Positions 18,108 to 27,216 are shown, counted from the stretch's first letter. The stretch is 64,000 nucleotides of DNA from Algoriphagus taiwanensis (GCF_036245645.1 NZ_BTPE01000011.1:62001-126000); one strand, 5' to 3'. Made by a program: numbers and translations. The notes: a model not told the origin generated them from the letters alone.

Positions 18108-18734
18108 ATGGTTTTTCACGGTGTTCCCAGCCTGATTCAGCGACTTTTTCCCAATCGAGTCTGGGAAAATGAAACCGAGAGCCAATCGGTTTTTCTCACC
18201 TTTGATGATGGACCGGTACCGGGAGTGACAGATTTTGTCCTAAGGGAATTGGAAAAAAGAGGGCAAAAGGCCACTTTTTTCATGGTTGGGGACAATGTGC
18301 GCAAAAATCCCAGCCTGGCCAGAGAAGTGATTCAAGCCGGCCATCAGGTAGGAAATCATACCCATAACCATCTGAATGGCTGGAAGACAGATACGGAGAG
18401 TTACCTTTCCAACTTTGAAAAAGCAGAAAAGACCATAGAGGATGTGTTGGCTCAAAAAACCGAATACTTCAGGCCTCCTTATGGACTAATCACTTCCGCT
18501 CAAGCCTCTTCCATTCGGGCCACGCATCAGGTAATCATGTGGAGTGTGTTGAGTGGGGATTATAGAAAAGGGATATTGCCGGAAAGAGTGATCGAGCAAA
18601 GTTGTAAACGAACCCGCAAAGGAAGTGTGGTCGTCTTTCACGATCAGGAAAAGACCGCAGAAATCCTTCCCAAGGTGCTTCCGGTTTATCTTGATTTTTT
18701 GCTCAGTGAAGGATACCAAACCCAATTGCTTTGA
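18108..18734 (+). CDS. Polysaccharide deacetylase (NodB-type)
   Basis: A 208-residue carbohydrate esterase family 4 protein. Motif 1 is TFDDGPVPG (catalytic and metal Asp pair), motif 2 HQVGNHTHNHL (metal histidines), motif 3 FRPPYGLIT, and the C-terminal VVFHDQEKT includes the final histidine. It removes N-acetyl groups from a glycan such as peptidoglycan or a surface polysaccharide. No clear signal peptide is visible at the start, so it may be cytoplasmic or have an internal anchor. It begins four bases after the phosphatase and overlaps the second glycosyltransferase. Confidence 0.92.
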   Translation: MVFHGVPSLIQRLFPNRVWENETESQSVFLTFDDGPVPGVTDFVLRELEKRGQKATFFMVGDNVRKNPSLAREVIQAGHQVGNHTHNHLNGWKTDTESYLSNFEKAEKTIEDVLAQKTEYFRPPYGLITSAQASSIRATHQVIMWSVLSGDYRKGILPERVIEQSCKRTRKGSVVVFHDQEKTAEILPKVLPVYLDFLLSEGYQTQLL

Positions 18735-19834
18735 TCGCTTTTCTCAGTTGGCTATTTGTAGGTTGGGTCCTGCTTCAGTATTTGATTCTGCTGATTTTGA
18801 TTCGGACCAACTGGAAGTCTTGGGGTATCACTTCTGATGACTTGCCACAAGTTTCTGTTTGGATAGCCTTGAGAAATGAGGAGAAAAACCTTCCCCGCTT
18901 GCTTCAAAGCCTGGATCGATTGGACTATCCAAAGAAAAAGCTTCATATCTTATTGGCAGATGATCAAAGTACGGACCGCACGGGTGAGATGATCATGCAG
19001 TGGGCTCAAAATCGCCCACATGTGGTTTGCATTTCTACCGACAAGAAGAATTCACCTAACCTGAGAAATGGGAAAGCGAATGCTTTAGCCCAATTGGAGC
19101 CATTTGCCGAGGGAGACTTTTATTTTTTCACCGACGGAGACTGCGAAGTGCCCCCCCAATGGATTCAGAAAACCTTGGCTGCCTTTTCCGAAAAAACCGG
19201 CTTGGTGATCGGGATTACCCGAGTTGAGGGGAAATCCTGGTTGGGAAAGATGCAGGAAATCGACTGGTGGAATACGCTCGGGATTGTCAAAGCAGTCAAT
19301 GATTTAGGCTTTGCCACCACTGGACTGGGGAACAATATGGCGATTAGAAAAGAGGCGTATAAGGCCTGCGGCGGTTTTTCCGGTATTCCTTTTTCACTTA
19401 CGGAAGACTTGGAAATTTCCAAAGCTATCCAAAAAACAGGTTTTCAAATGGAACAAGTCTTCAGTCCGGAAAACCTGGTTCAGACCAAGGCAGAAAGCTC
19501 TTGGGCTTTACTTCTGAAACAAAGAAAACGATGGATGGCTGGAGCGATGACCTTGAGTCTGGGCTGGAAAATACTGCTCGGCATGCAGGTTCTGTTTTTT
19601 CTTGGGCTTGGGGCGATGTTTTTCTTCCATTGGGCTCTAGCGATAGTTTGCTGGGGTGCAAAATTGGGTCTACAGGGAATGTTTTTCAGAAATCTGGCCT
19701 CCCGAACAAATCAAAAACTCCTCTGGTCGGACTTAATCTTCTTTGATTTTTACCTTTTGGCTGCCTACAGCCTGACGATTCTTTATTACTTTTGGCCCTC
19801 TCCCACGATTTGGAAGTCAAGACCCTATTCATGA
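18731..19834 (+). CDS. Glycosyltransferase family 2, membrane-bound (second copy)
   Basis: A 367-residue enzyme with the same architecture as the one at 15497: an N-terminal helix, GT-A domain with ALRNEEKNLP, LLADDQSTDRTG, FTDGDCEVP (DxD) and LTEDLEISKA, then KQRKRWMAGAM (the Q/RxxRW motif) and C-terminal membrane helices. The start is a TTG at 18731 overlapping the deacetylase stop. Together, two transferases and a deacetylase suggest synthesis and tailoring of one surface glycan. The linkage and sugar cannot be told from sequence. Confidence 0.88.
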   Translation: MIAFLSWLFVGWVLLQYLILLILIRTNWKSWGITSDDLPQVSVWIALRNEEKNLPRLLQSLDRLDYPKKKLHILLADDQSTDRTGEMIMQWAQNRPHVVCISTDKKNSPNLRNGKANALAQLEPFAEGDFYFFTDGDCEVPPQWIQKTLAAFSEKTGLVIGITRVEGKSWLGKMQEIDWWNTLGIVKAVNDLGFATTGLGNNMAIRKEAYKACGGFSGIPFSLTEDLEISKAIQKTGFQMEQVFSPENLVQTKAESSWALLLKQRKRWMAGAMTLSLGWKILLGMQVLFFLGLGAMFFFHWALAIVCWGAKLGLQGMFFRNLASRTNQKLLWSDLIFFDFYLLAAYSLTILYYFWPSPTIWKSRPYS

Positions 19835-20607
19835 ATCTGATCGATACCCACGCCCATATTTATTCGAGCAAATTTGACTCTGACCGAGATCAGGTGATCG
19901 AGGAAATCCGAAGGGCTGGAATTGAGCGCATTTACATGCCTAATGTGGATGTGGAGACCATTGACCGCATGCTGGATTGCGAAAGTAGATATGGAGACCT
20001 GTGCATCCCAATGATGGGACTTCATCCCTGTGATGTAAAGGAGGACTTCCAGAAGCAGCTGTATGTGATGGAAGATTGGCTGAATAAAAGGTCTTTCGCG
20101 GCTGTAGGGGAGATTGGAACCGATTTATATTGGGACAAGACCACCTTTGAGATTCAAAAAGAAGCGCTTAAGATTCAATTGGCTTGGGCTTTGGAGAAGG
20201 ATTTACCCGTCGTGCTTCATTGTCGTGAATCAATTGATGAAACCATTGACATCATCGAAGAGCACCAAAACGGGCAATTGAAAGGCATTTTCCATTGTTT
20301 TACAGGCAACCTCGATCAGGCAAAGCGAATCACCGCTTTGGGTTTTCTTCTGGGGATTGGTGGTGTAGCTACCTATAAAAATGGGGGGCTGGACCGAGTT
20401 CTGCCATTTATCGGAATTGAAAATCTGGTTTTGGAGACTGATGCGCCCTATTTGGCTCCGGTACCTCATCGGGGAAAAAGAAATACCCCAGCTTACCTTC
20501 CTTACATCGCCGAGCGAGTAGGGGACTTACTTCATGTATCTGCCGAGCAGGTCGCCTTGGATACTCAAGCCAATGCCCTGTCCCTATTCAAGGAATTGGA
20601 AAGATGA
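19831..20607 (+). CDS. TatD family metal-dependent hydrolase
   Basis: About 258 residues from ATG 19831, whose ATGA overlaps the stop of the previous gene. The metal ligands of the TIM-barrel family are visible: DTHAHIYS, GEIGTDLYW, VVLHCRES, FHCFTGNLD and LETDAPYLAP. TatD proteins are DNases or phosphoesterases that need divalent metal. The gene is translationally coupled to both neighbours and overlaps asparaginase by four bases. It probably belongs to the operon by proximity rather than by function. Confidence 0.93.
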   Translation: MNLIDTHAHIYSSKFDSDRDQVIEEIRRAGIERIYMPNVDVETIDRMLDCESRYGDLCIPMMGLHPCDVKEDFQKQLYVMEDWLNKRSFAAVGEIGTDLYWDKTTFEIQKEALKIQLAWALEKDLPVVLHCRESIDETIDIIEEHQNGQLKGIFHCFTGNLDQAKRITALGFLLGIGGVATYKNGGLDRVLPFIGIENLVLETDAPYLAPVPHRGKRNTPAYLPYIAERVGDLLHVSAEQVALDTQANALSLFKELER

Positions 20608-21671
20608 ATTATAAAATCGTAAGACTTAAGACCACAGGCAATGGCCGAAATACCGCCTCGGTATTGATTATCTATACAGGTGGAACTTTGGGAATGGCTT
20701 ATGACGAGTCAGGAGCCTTAGTGCCATTTAATTTTGGATTGATTCTGGAGAAGATTCCCATCTTATCCAATATGAATATCGCCATTACGGTCATTTCCTT
20801 TCCCGAACCGATTGACTCTTCCAATGTCACCACCAGGCACTGGAAGGATATGGCCTACATCATTTATGAAAATTACGACAGCTACGATGGGTTTGTGGTG
20901 GTGCATGGCACAGATACTATGGCCTATTCTGCCTCCATGCTGAGCTATATGCTCAAAGGGCTGAATAAACCGGTGATTTTTACCGGAGCGCAGCTTCCGA
21001 TTTCTGCCATGCGTTCGGATGCCCGGGAGAATTTGGTGACTTCTTTGGAAATCGCCAGTGCCAAAGTCAACGGTCTGCCGATTGTCCCGGAAGTTTGTAT
21101 TTTTTTCAATCACATGCTTCTGAGAGGAAATCGCTCCAAAAAGGTACAGAGTATTCACTTCGATGCCTTCGAGTCCGAAAATTATCCTCCGCTCGCTGAG
21201 GCCGGAATCGTGATCGACTACAATACCAATGCAATCCGACCCTATAAACCTGCCAAAAAGCTGGTCAATATGAATCAGTTGGATAACAATGTGATGGTGC
21301 TCAAGCTTTTTCCGGGAATTACGGAGAAAATTCTCGATCACAGTTTTTCTGTGCCTGGGCTGAGAGGGTTGGTTTTGGAAACCTATGGTTCCGGCAATAG
21401 TCCTTCAGAGGCTTGGTTCATGAAATCCCTGGAAAAAGCGATCAAAAAAGGGTTGATTATCCTCAATGTCTCTCAATGTAATGGAGGGCGTGTGATTCAA
21501 GGCCGCTATGAAACGAGCAAGGAATTGCTGGCAGTGGGGGTGGTCAGTGGGGCAGATATGACCACGGAGGCAGCTGTGACCAAGTTGATGTTTCTTTTGG
21601 GTCAGGATTTGACCACGGAGGAAATACGGACTCAACTAACCCAATCTTTGGCTGGAGAAATCTCTGGTTAG
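20604..21671 (+). CDS. ansA: Type I (cytoplasmic) L-asparaginase
   Basis: A 355-residue asparaginase that hydrolyses asparagine to aspartate and ammonia. The two threonine active-site motifs are present: IYTGGTLGMAY and VVVHGTDTMAYSA. There is no signal peptide, so it is the cytoplasmic type, and IMPACT of the enzyme is on internal nitrogen balance. It is the last gene of the overlapping run starting at 15497 and is followed by tRNA-Ser. Confidence 0.93.
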   Translation: MNYKIVRLKTTGNGRNTASVLIIYTGGTLGMAYDESGALVPFNFGLILEKIPILSNMNIAITVISFPEPIDSSNVTTRHWKDMAYIIYENYDSYDGFVVVHGTDTMAYSASMLSYMLKGLNKPVIFTGAQLPISAMRSDARENLVTSLEIASAKVNGLPIVPEVCIFFNHMLLRGNRSKKVQSIHFDAFESENYPPLAEAGIVIDYNTNAIRPYKPAKKLVNMNQLDNNVMVLKLFPGITEKILDHSFSVPGLRGLVLETYGSGNSPSEAWFMKSLEKAIKKGLIILNVSQCNGGRVIQGRYETSKELLAVGVVSGADMTTEAAVTKLMFLLGQDLTTEEIRTQLTQSLAGEISG

Positions 21672-21766
21672 AAATCGATTTAGGAATTTTCGCCTTTGAT
21701 TTGGATAAGGGTGGAATAATATTTTTCTTTGCACTCCGATTGAGAAAAGATCGGAAAATTCAACAC

Positions 21767-21854
21767 AGAGAGGTGTCCGAGTGGTTGAAGGAGCACGCCT
21801 GGAAAGTGTGTATACCCCTAAAGGGTATCGAGGGTTCGAATCCCTTCCTCTCTG
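21767..21854 (+). tRNA. tRNA-Ser (GGA anticodon)
   Basis: AGAGAGG pairs with CCTCTCT as a 7-bp acceptor stem, with discriminator G and no encoded CCA. The anticodon stem CACGC/GTGTG closes the loop CTGGAAA, giving anticodon GGA. A long variable arm (around TACCCCTAAAGGGTA) and the T arm with TTCGAAT are typical of tRNA-Ser. Total about 88 bases. Confidence 0.95.
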
Positions 21855-21859
21855 CAATA

Positions 21860-21898
21860 AAGCCAACTTTAGCAATAAGGTTGGCTTCATTATTTTAT
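21860..21898 (+). terminator. Hairpin terminator after tRNA-Ser
   Basis: A 12-bp stem with one G-T pair (left arm 21860-21871, right arm 21876-21887) closed by a GCAA tetraloop and followed by a loose T-rich stretch. It lies six bases after the tRNA. Confidence 0.7.
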
Positions 21899-22057
21899 AT
21901 CAAATCCCCAATCAATGTTCAGAAAAGGATAAGAACCCTACTCTGGGAGCCTGTGTTCGAAGATTGATTTCTTTGGATTTCGACCTATTGGTTATTCTTT
22001 TGAGACTTTTTTAGGAATTAATGCTTACTTTAAAAAGTAGCTTTCGTCTTTTTAATC

Positions 22058-23284
22058 ATGAAAACCCAAAACCTCACTTTTCCCAATGCCTCTGGAGAGC
22101 AGCTTTCGGCCAAGTTATACCTGCCTCTGGATGAGCATCCTCGTTATTTTGCTCTCTTTGCTCACTGCTTCACCTGCTCCAAAAACTTCAAGGCTGTCAG
22201 TACGATATCAGATACCCTAAGCCAGCTGGGAGTGGCGGTTTTTAGTTTCGATTTTACCGGACTGGGAAATTCCGAGGGGGAATTCTCTACCTCGGGCTTC
22301 TCCTCCAATGTTTCCGATTTGATGGCTGCGTCTCGCTTTTTGGAGCAAAATTACTCCGCACCCAAATTACTCATCGGCCATTCACTCGGTGGAGCGGCGG
22401 TGATTTTCGCTGCAGCAAAATTAGACACTGTGGAGGCTTTGGTGACCATAGGCGCTCCCTCGAGTCCTGAGCATGTCAAGCATCTTTTTTCAGAGGAGCT
22501 GGATGAAATTGAAGAAAAAGGCAATGCCAAAGTCAATATCGGGGGCAGACCTTTTACTTTAAGTCAGGAGTTTGTGGAAGATCTGGAATCGCAAAATCTG
22601 GAGGAGGTCCTTCATGACATGAGAAAGGCCTTGCTGATTCTGCATTCTCCCCAAGACCTGATTGTGGAGATTGCCAATGCTGCCGAACTCTATCAGGCAG
22701 CCCACCATCCCAAGAGCTTTGTTTCCCTCAACGGTGCCGACCATTTGCTTTCCGACGCTGAGGAAAGTAGCTATGCCGCCGAAGTAATCAGCGCTTGGTC
22801 CAAAAAATATCTTCCTCACAGCAGACCCGAAAATGATGTGAAGGGGCACCAGGTGAAGGTCCGACTTGCTGGAGATAATTATACGACGGAGGTTTTGACT
22901 CCTTTCCATCATCTGATCGCAGACGAGCCGGAATCTGACGGGGGGAGAAATCTCGGCCCAACTCCCTATGATCTTTTGATGGCTTCTTTGGGGACTTGCA
23001 CTGCCATGACTTTAAAAATGTATTCGGAAAGGAAAGGCTGGAAGTGGAAAGAGGTGGTAGTCTATTTGAATCATGAAAAAGTTCATCAAGAGGATAGTGC
23101 CGGTGTTGGAAAAAATAAGGGTGGGAAAATATCAAAGTTTACCCGCTGGATAGAAATTCAAACAGAAGAATTGACAGATGAGATGAAGGAAAAGGCCCTG
23201 GAAATAGCGGATAAATGCCCGGTGCACAAGACGCTTCATGAACCGATTGAAGTGGAAACCCGATTCAGAGAGCCGGAATCCTGA
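22058..23284 (+). CDS. Bifunctional alpha/beta hydrolase - OsmC family protein
   Basis: A 408-residue fusion. The N-terminal ~260 residues are an alpha/beta hydrolase with the nucleophile elbow GHSLGGAAV and a C-terminal catalytic histidine in GADHLLSD. The last ~140 residues are an OsmC/Ohr domain with the two redox cysteines in LGTCTAMTLKM and ADKCPVHKTL. OsmC proteins reduce organic hydroperoxides, and the fusion suggests that a hydrolysed ester or lipid product is detoxified. This arrangement is known in Bacteroidota and Proteobacteria. It is the likely first gene of a redox/thiol unit running to egtD. Confidence 0.9.
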   Translation: MKTQNLTFPNASGEQLSAKLYLPLDEHPRYFALFAHCFTCSKNFKAVSTISDTLSQLGVAVFSFDFTGLGNSEGEFSTSGFSSNVSDLMAASRFLEQNYSAPKLLIGHSLGGAAVIFAAAKLDTVEALVTIGAPSSPEHVKHLFSEELDEIEEKGNAKVNIGGRPFTLSQEFVEDLESQNLEEVLHDMRKALLILHSPQDLIVEIANAAELYQAAHHPKSFVSLNGADHLLSDAEESSYAAEVISAWSKKYLPHSRPENDVKGHQVKVRLAGDNYTTEVLTPFHHLIADEPESDGGRNLGPTPYDLLMASLGTCTAMTLKMYSERKGWKWKEVVVYLNHEKVHQEDSAGVGKNKGGKISKFTRWIEIQTEELTDEMKEKALEIADKCPVHKTLHEPIEVETRFREPES

Positions 23285-23352
23285 GGATTTGAATTGGACT
23301 AATCTCAAAGGAGCTCAGGTAATCTTGAATTTTAACAGAACAATTAGAAAAA

Positions 23353-23634
23353 ATGAAAGCCATTTGGAATGGAAAAGTGATCGCAGAGAGTGATCAGACC
23401 ATAGTCATTGAGGGAAATCATTATTTCCCCCCGCATTCTGTAAATAAGGAATTCCTCGTGGATTCGGATACCCATACCGTATGTCCCTGGAAGGGAACAG
23501 CCTCCTATTACACCCTTCAGGTAGACGGAAAGACCAATACGGACGCAGTTTGGTACTATCCTGAGCCCAAACCTGCAGCCGCAGGAATAAAGGGGTATTT
23601 AGCCTTTTGGAAAGGAGTAGAGGTCGGAAAATGA
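23353..23634 (+). CDS. DUF427 domain protein
   Basis: A 93-residue protein matching the DUF427 family: MKAIWNGKVIAES, the central SVNKEFLVDSDTHTVCPWKG with its CPWKG box, then YYTLQVDGK and AVWYYPEP. It is a small beta-barrel-like fold with no established activity. It starts 68 bases after the OsmC fusion and ends 19 bases before the BCCT transporter, on the same strand, so it is likely part of the same transcript. The Cys in CPWKG could be redox active, but that is only a suggestion. Confidence 0.88.
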   Translation: MKAIWNGKVIAESDQTIVIEGNHYFPPHSVNKEFLVDSDTHTVCPWKGTASYYTLQVDGKTNTDAVWYYPEPKPAAAGIKGYLAFWKGVEVGK

Positions 23635-23653
23635 GTTCAAGAATTTGTTCTGA

Positions 23654-25129
23654 ATGCTGAAAGCCATCACTTCCTCTTCTTTTCTGCTAAGGCTGACCTT
23701 TTCTGTATTGGTCATTTTTTTGATTTTGGCTTTGTTTTTTGGAGAGGGTTTGGCGGGTTTACTGGCTCAGGCGACAGGGTCAGTTTTAGGATACTTTGGA
23801 GGATTCTATTTATATCTGGGATTAGCTTCGGTTTTGATCTTAGGGATTCTTGCCGCGTCACCTTCCGGGAAAATCCAGTTTGGGTCGGGGCCGCCGGAGT
23901 TCAGCTGGTGGTCATGGCTTGCGATGTTGTATAGCACGGGAATGGGAGGAGGATTGATTTTGAGGGCAGTTCAGGAACCGGTTTTCTATTTTCAAAATCC
24001 CCCCAGGCCTGCTGATGTAGATGCCTCGATTTTTGCATTGGAATATACTTTTTTCCATTGGGGGTTTACTCCTTGGGCATTTTATGGATTGATGGCATTG
24101 GTGGTTGCCTATAGTCTCTATGTCAAAAAAGGTTCTGCCCTGAGTTCTGAGTCGCTTCTCGGCCGAGGAAGCCATCCCAAATGGGCAGGATTTATAGATT
24201 TATTCATCTTGCTATGTACCCTGTTTGGTGTAGTGGCAGGAGTAGGGTTGGGAAGCAGACAGCTGATGGAGGCTATCCGGTATTGGACAGGTTGGGATTA
24301 TGCCCCGATTGCTGTAATTGTGCCTCTGTTTTTCATTTGTTTTTTGGCGACTATATCTGCTTTTCTGGGAGTGAGAAGGGGGATTCGTCTGATTTCCAAT
24401 TGGAATATGGCCGGAGCTACTGCACTACTGGTTTTTGCCTGGGCTTTGGGTAGTTTTTGGGAAGTATGGAAAAACTTAGGTTTGGGATTATTCGCCTATT
24501 TGGGTGATTTCTTTACCCTAAGTCTAAATCTTGGTAGTGACCGAGTCAGTGATCAATTTCTGAAAGACTGGACCTATTTCTATTGGGCTTTTTGGCTTTC
24601 TTGGGCCCCTTTTACCGGGGTGTTTATAGCCAGAATTTCCAAGGGAAGGACTGTCAGAGAATTGATCATAGGCACTTTGATTGTACCTGCCTTGGGTACT
24701 TTCCTATGGTTCTCGGTTTTTGGCAGCAGATCATTTGCTCTGCTTGAGGCTGGCGTGATTTCCGACGATGATTTTGCCTCTATCTACAGTTCCATCCTGA
24801 TTTTCTTTTCCTTCTTGCCTTTTTCCGTCATCAGCAACTTGGTGGTCACCGGATTGGTGGGGACATTTTTGATCACTTCGATAGACTCCGCCATTTTTGT
24901 CTTGAGTATGTTTTCTGATCAGGGAAAAGCCGAGCCCAATCCCCGAATTCGGGTTTTCTGGGGCGCAAGTATTTTCATTTTTACCGCATTATTGATCTGG
25001 ATTGGGAGTGAAGGGCTTTTGGAGTCGGTGAGTAATTTATTGATTCTTTTTGCCTTGCCTTTCAGCCTGATTTTTATCTTGCTAGTCGGACATTTTATCT
25101 TCTACCAATTCAAACCTTTTCGCTCATGA
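23654..25129 (+). CDS. BCCT family transporter linked to ergothioneine genes
   Basis: A 491-residue membrane protein with about twelve helices. BCCT family landmarks are GMGGGLILRAVQEPVFYF, YWAFWLSWAPFTGVFIARIS (the Trp-rich substrate segment) and KGRTVRELIIGTLIVPALG. The family carries quaternary amines such as betaine, choline and carnitine, coupled to sodium or protons. Its stop overlaps the start of egtB (ATGA at 25126-25129). Hercynine and ergothioneine are themselves trimethylammonium betaines of histidine, so an import or export role for them is plausible. It is an unproven inference. Confidence 0.87.
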   Translation: MLKAITSSSFLLRLTFSVLVIFLILALFFGEGLAGLLAQATGSVLGYFGGFYLYLGLASVLILGILAASPSGKIQFGSGPPEFSWWSWLAMLYSTGMGGGLILRAVQEPVFYFQNPPRPADVDASIFALEYTFFHWGFTPWAFYGLMALVVAYSLYVKKGSALSSESLLGRGSHPKWAGFIDLFILLCTLFGVVAGVGLGSRQLMEAIRYWTGWDYAPIAVIVPLFFICFLATISAFLGVRRGIRLISNWNMAGATALLVFAWALGSFWEVWKNLGLGLFAYLGDFFTLSLNLGSDRVSDQFLKDWTYFYWAFWLSWAPFTGVFIARISKGRTVRELIIGTLIVPALGTFLWFSVFGSRSFALLEAGVISDDDFASIYSSILIFFSFLPFSVISNLVVTGLVGTFLITSIDSAIFVLSMFSDQGKAEPNPRIRVFWGASIFIFTALLIWIGSEGLLESVSNLLILFALPFSLIFILLVGHFIFYQFKPFRS

Positions 25130-26283
25130 ATTCTTTAGAAGGCCTTCTGGCCAAATTTATTTCCATCAGAAAAAAGACGGAAGACATCTGTGTCCCCTTG
25201 GAAGTGGAAGATTACGTCCCTCAGCCCATCCCTGACGTTTCCCCTCCAAAGTGGCATCTGGGGCATACAACTTGGTTTTTTGAGCAATTTGTTCTCGTGC
25301 CTTTTGATGTGGGTTACCGTGTCTTTTCGGATGATTTTGCCTTTTTGTTCAACAGCTATTACAACCACGCCGGCAAGCGAGTTCTCCGACCTAATCGAGG
25401 ATTAATGAGTAGACCGCCCGTACGAGATGTGTTGGCATACAGGGTCCATGTCACGGAGCGACTCTCCCAATTGATAAAAAGTGGAAATTTGAATCAGGAG
25501 GCCAGAGAAAGGATTGTTTTGGGTATCTATCATGAGGAGCAGCATCAAGAGCTATTGGTCTATGACTTAAAGTATATTTTAGGAAATCAGCCCACTTTTC
25601 CAGTTTACGGAGAGGGATTTAGAACCAAACCGCTTTCTGAGGGTAAATTCATTAAAGTCAGTTCTGGAGTCTATGAAATTGGATTTGAGGGTGAGGGCTT
25701 TTGTTATGACAATGAATTGGGTAGACATCGGGTATTCTTGGAGGAATTTGAGGTTTTCGAAAGCTTGGTGAGTAATGGGGAGTATTTAGAATTCATGAAG
25801 GCGAAGGGGTATCAGAATTTTGACCCTTGGCTGGATGAGGGCTGGAATTTTGTCCAAAAGGAACAAATCAAAGCTCCTCTGTATTGGCATGAGATAGACG
25901 GAGAATGGTGGAATTACACGCTCCGGGGTTTTGAGAAGGTAGACTGGGATCTCCCTGTACAGCATATTAGCTACTATGAGGCTCAAGCTTATGCATCATG
26001 GAAGGGATGCCGTCTTCCTACAGAATTTGAATGGGAGATAGCCTCAAAGCAGTTCAATTGGGGGCAGCTTTGGGAATGGACTGGTAGTTCCTATTTGCCT
26101 TATCCGGGCTTTAAAAAGGCTGAAGGTGCCTTGGGAGAATACAATGGGAAGTTTATGGTCAGTCAGCAGGTGTTAAGAGGAGCTTCGGTTGCGACCCCTG
26201 AAGAGCATTCCCGTCCTACCTATCGCAATTTTTTCCATCCTGCTTCTCGATGGATTTTTTCAGGAATACGCTTAGCTAAATAA
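25126..26283 (+). CDS. egtB: Ergothioneine biosynthesis protein EgtB (sulfoxide synthase)
   Basis: A 385-residue enzyme with an N-terminal DinB-like iron-binding domain and a C-terminal FGE-sulfatase-type domain. The three-histidine iron site is seen in LGHTTWFFEQF and YHEEQHQELL. The C-terminal part shows CRLPTEFEWE, WEWTGSSYLPYPGF and GIRLAK. EgtB joins a sulfur donor to hercynine with oxygen. The protein is shorter than mycobacterial EgtB (~430 residues). No EgtA or EgtC is nearby, so direct use of cysteine, as known for some other bacteria, is possible. It overlaps the BCCT gene and precedes egtD. Confidence 0.92.
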   Translation: MNSLEGLLAKFISIRKKTEDICVPLEVEDYVPQPIPDVSPPKWHLGHTTWFFEQFVLVPFDVGYRVFSDDFAFLFNSYYNHAGKRVLRPNRGLMSRPPVRDVLAYRVHVTERLSQLIKSGNLNQEARERIVLGIYHEEQHQELLVYDLKYILGNQPTFPVYGEGFRTKPLSEGKFIKVSSGVYEIGFEGEGFCYDNELGRHRVFLEEFEVFESLVSNGEYLEFMKAKGYQNFDPWLDEGWNFVQKEQIKAPLYWHEIDGEWWNYTLRGFEKVDWDLPVQHISYYEAQAYASWKGCRLPTEFEWEIASKQFNWGQLWEWTGSSYLPYPGFKKAEGALGEYNGKFMVSQQVLRGASVATPEEHSRPTYRNFFHPASRWIFSGIRLAK

Positions 26284-26289
26284 AAAATA

Positions 26290-27216
26290 ATGAATGATTT
26301 TGAGAATGATGTTTTAGAAGGCTTGGGGAGAAAAATCAAAAGCCTTCCTTCCAAATATTTTTATGATTCTGAAGGTTCGAGAATTTTTCAGGAAATAATG
26401 GATATGCCTGAGTATTATCTTCCCAGGGCCGAAATGGAGATCATCCATAATCAGTCGGAACAGATTTCCCAAAAACTCCGCCAACAAGAATTGGATGTGA
26501 TTGAACTTGGTGCTGGAGATGGAAGGAAAATGGTCCACTTTCTCCGGGTATTAAGCAGGCATGTCCGCTCACTGACCTATTTTCCATTAGATATCTCGGA
26601 AAGCATTCTGAGAGAAAATGAAAAATTAATAAAAGGTCAAGTTCCGGATATCCAAATTAGCCCCCTAGTTGGGGATTATTTCCAAACCCTACAACAGATT
26701 CGAGAAAGGGAGATTCCCAGAGTAATTCTTTTTGCAGGGAGTAACATTGGTAATTTTCCGGATTCCCGTGCTTTGGTGTTTTTGGAGATGGTCAAAAGAG
26801 AGATGAAATCCGGAGATTGCTTTTTGTTGGGAGTGGACTTGAAAAAGCATCCCAAAATGATATGGGATGCCTATAGTGATCCCCATGGGATTACCGCTCG
26901 ATTTAATCTCAATTTGCTCAAAAGGATCAACAGAGAATTGGATGCGGATTTTGAGGTGTCTGCATTTGATCATTTTGCCACCTATCATCCTTTGACAGGT
27001 GCTGCGGAGAGTTTTTTGGTTAGCCTGAAAAAACAAAAAGTCAACATTCGGGGGAAAGAATTCGAATTTCAGCCCAATGAGGTGATTCAAACAGAGATTT
27101 CTCAAAAGTATGACGAGGAAAAGCTGATGGAACTGGCCCAAAGTTCTGGGTTGACTTGGGATTCCAGTTATTCAGATTCTCAATCTTTATTTTCCTGGGT
27201 TTTATTTAAACGGTAA
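26290..27216 (+). CDS. egtD: L-histidine N(alpha)-methyltransferase EgtD
   Basis: A 308-residue SAM-dependent enzyme that trimethylates histidine to hercynine, the first step of ergothioneine synthesis. SLPSKYFYDSEGSRIFQEI and MPEYYLPRAE are the N-terminal family signature. VIELGAGDGRKM is the SAM-binding motif. FPLDISESIL and SNIGNFPDS also match. The length agrees with EgtD (about 320). It starts seven bases after egtB, so the transporter, sulfoxide synthase and methyltransferase form one operon. Confidence 0.93.
   Translation: MNDFENDVLEGLGRKIKSLPSKYFYDSEGSRIFQEIMDMPEYYLPRAEMEIIHNQSEQISQKLRQQELDVIELGAGDGRKMVHFLRVLSRHVRSLTYFPLDISESILRENEKLIKGQVPDIQISPLVGDYFQTLQQIREREIPRVILFAGSNIGNFPDSRALVFLEMVKREMKSGDCFLLGVDLKKHPKMIWDAYSDPHGITARFNLNLLKRINRELDADFEVSAFDHFATYHPLTGAAESFLVSLKKQKVNIRGKEFEFQPNEVIQTEISQKYDEEKLMELAQSSGLTWDSSYSDSQSLFSWVLFKR

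Noticed and set aside
25126..27216. Ovothiol synthase (OvoA)
   Set aside because: OvoA is a single ~700-residue fusion including a methyltransferase; here EgtB and EgtD are separate and of ergothioneine type.
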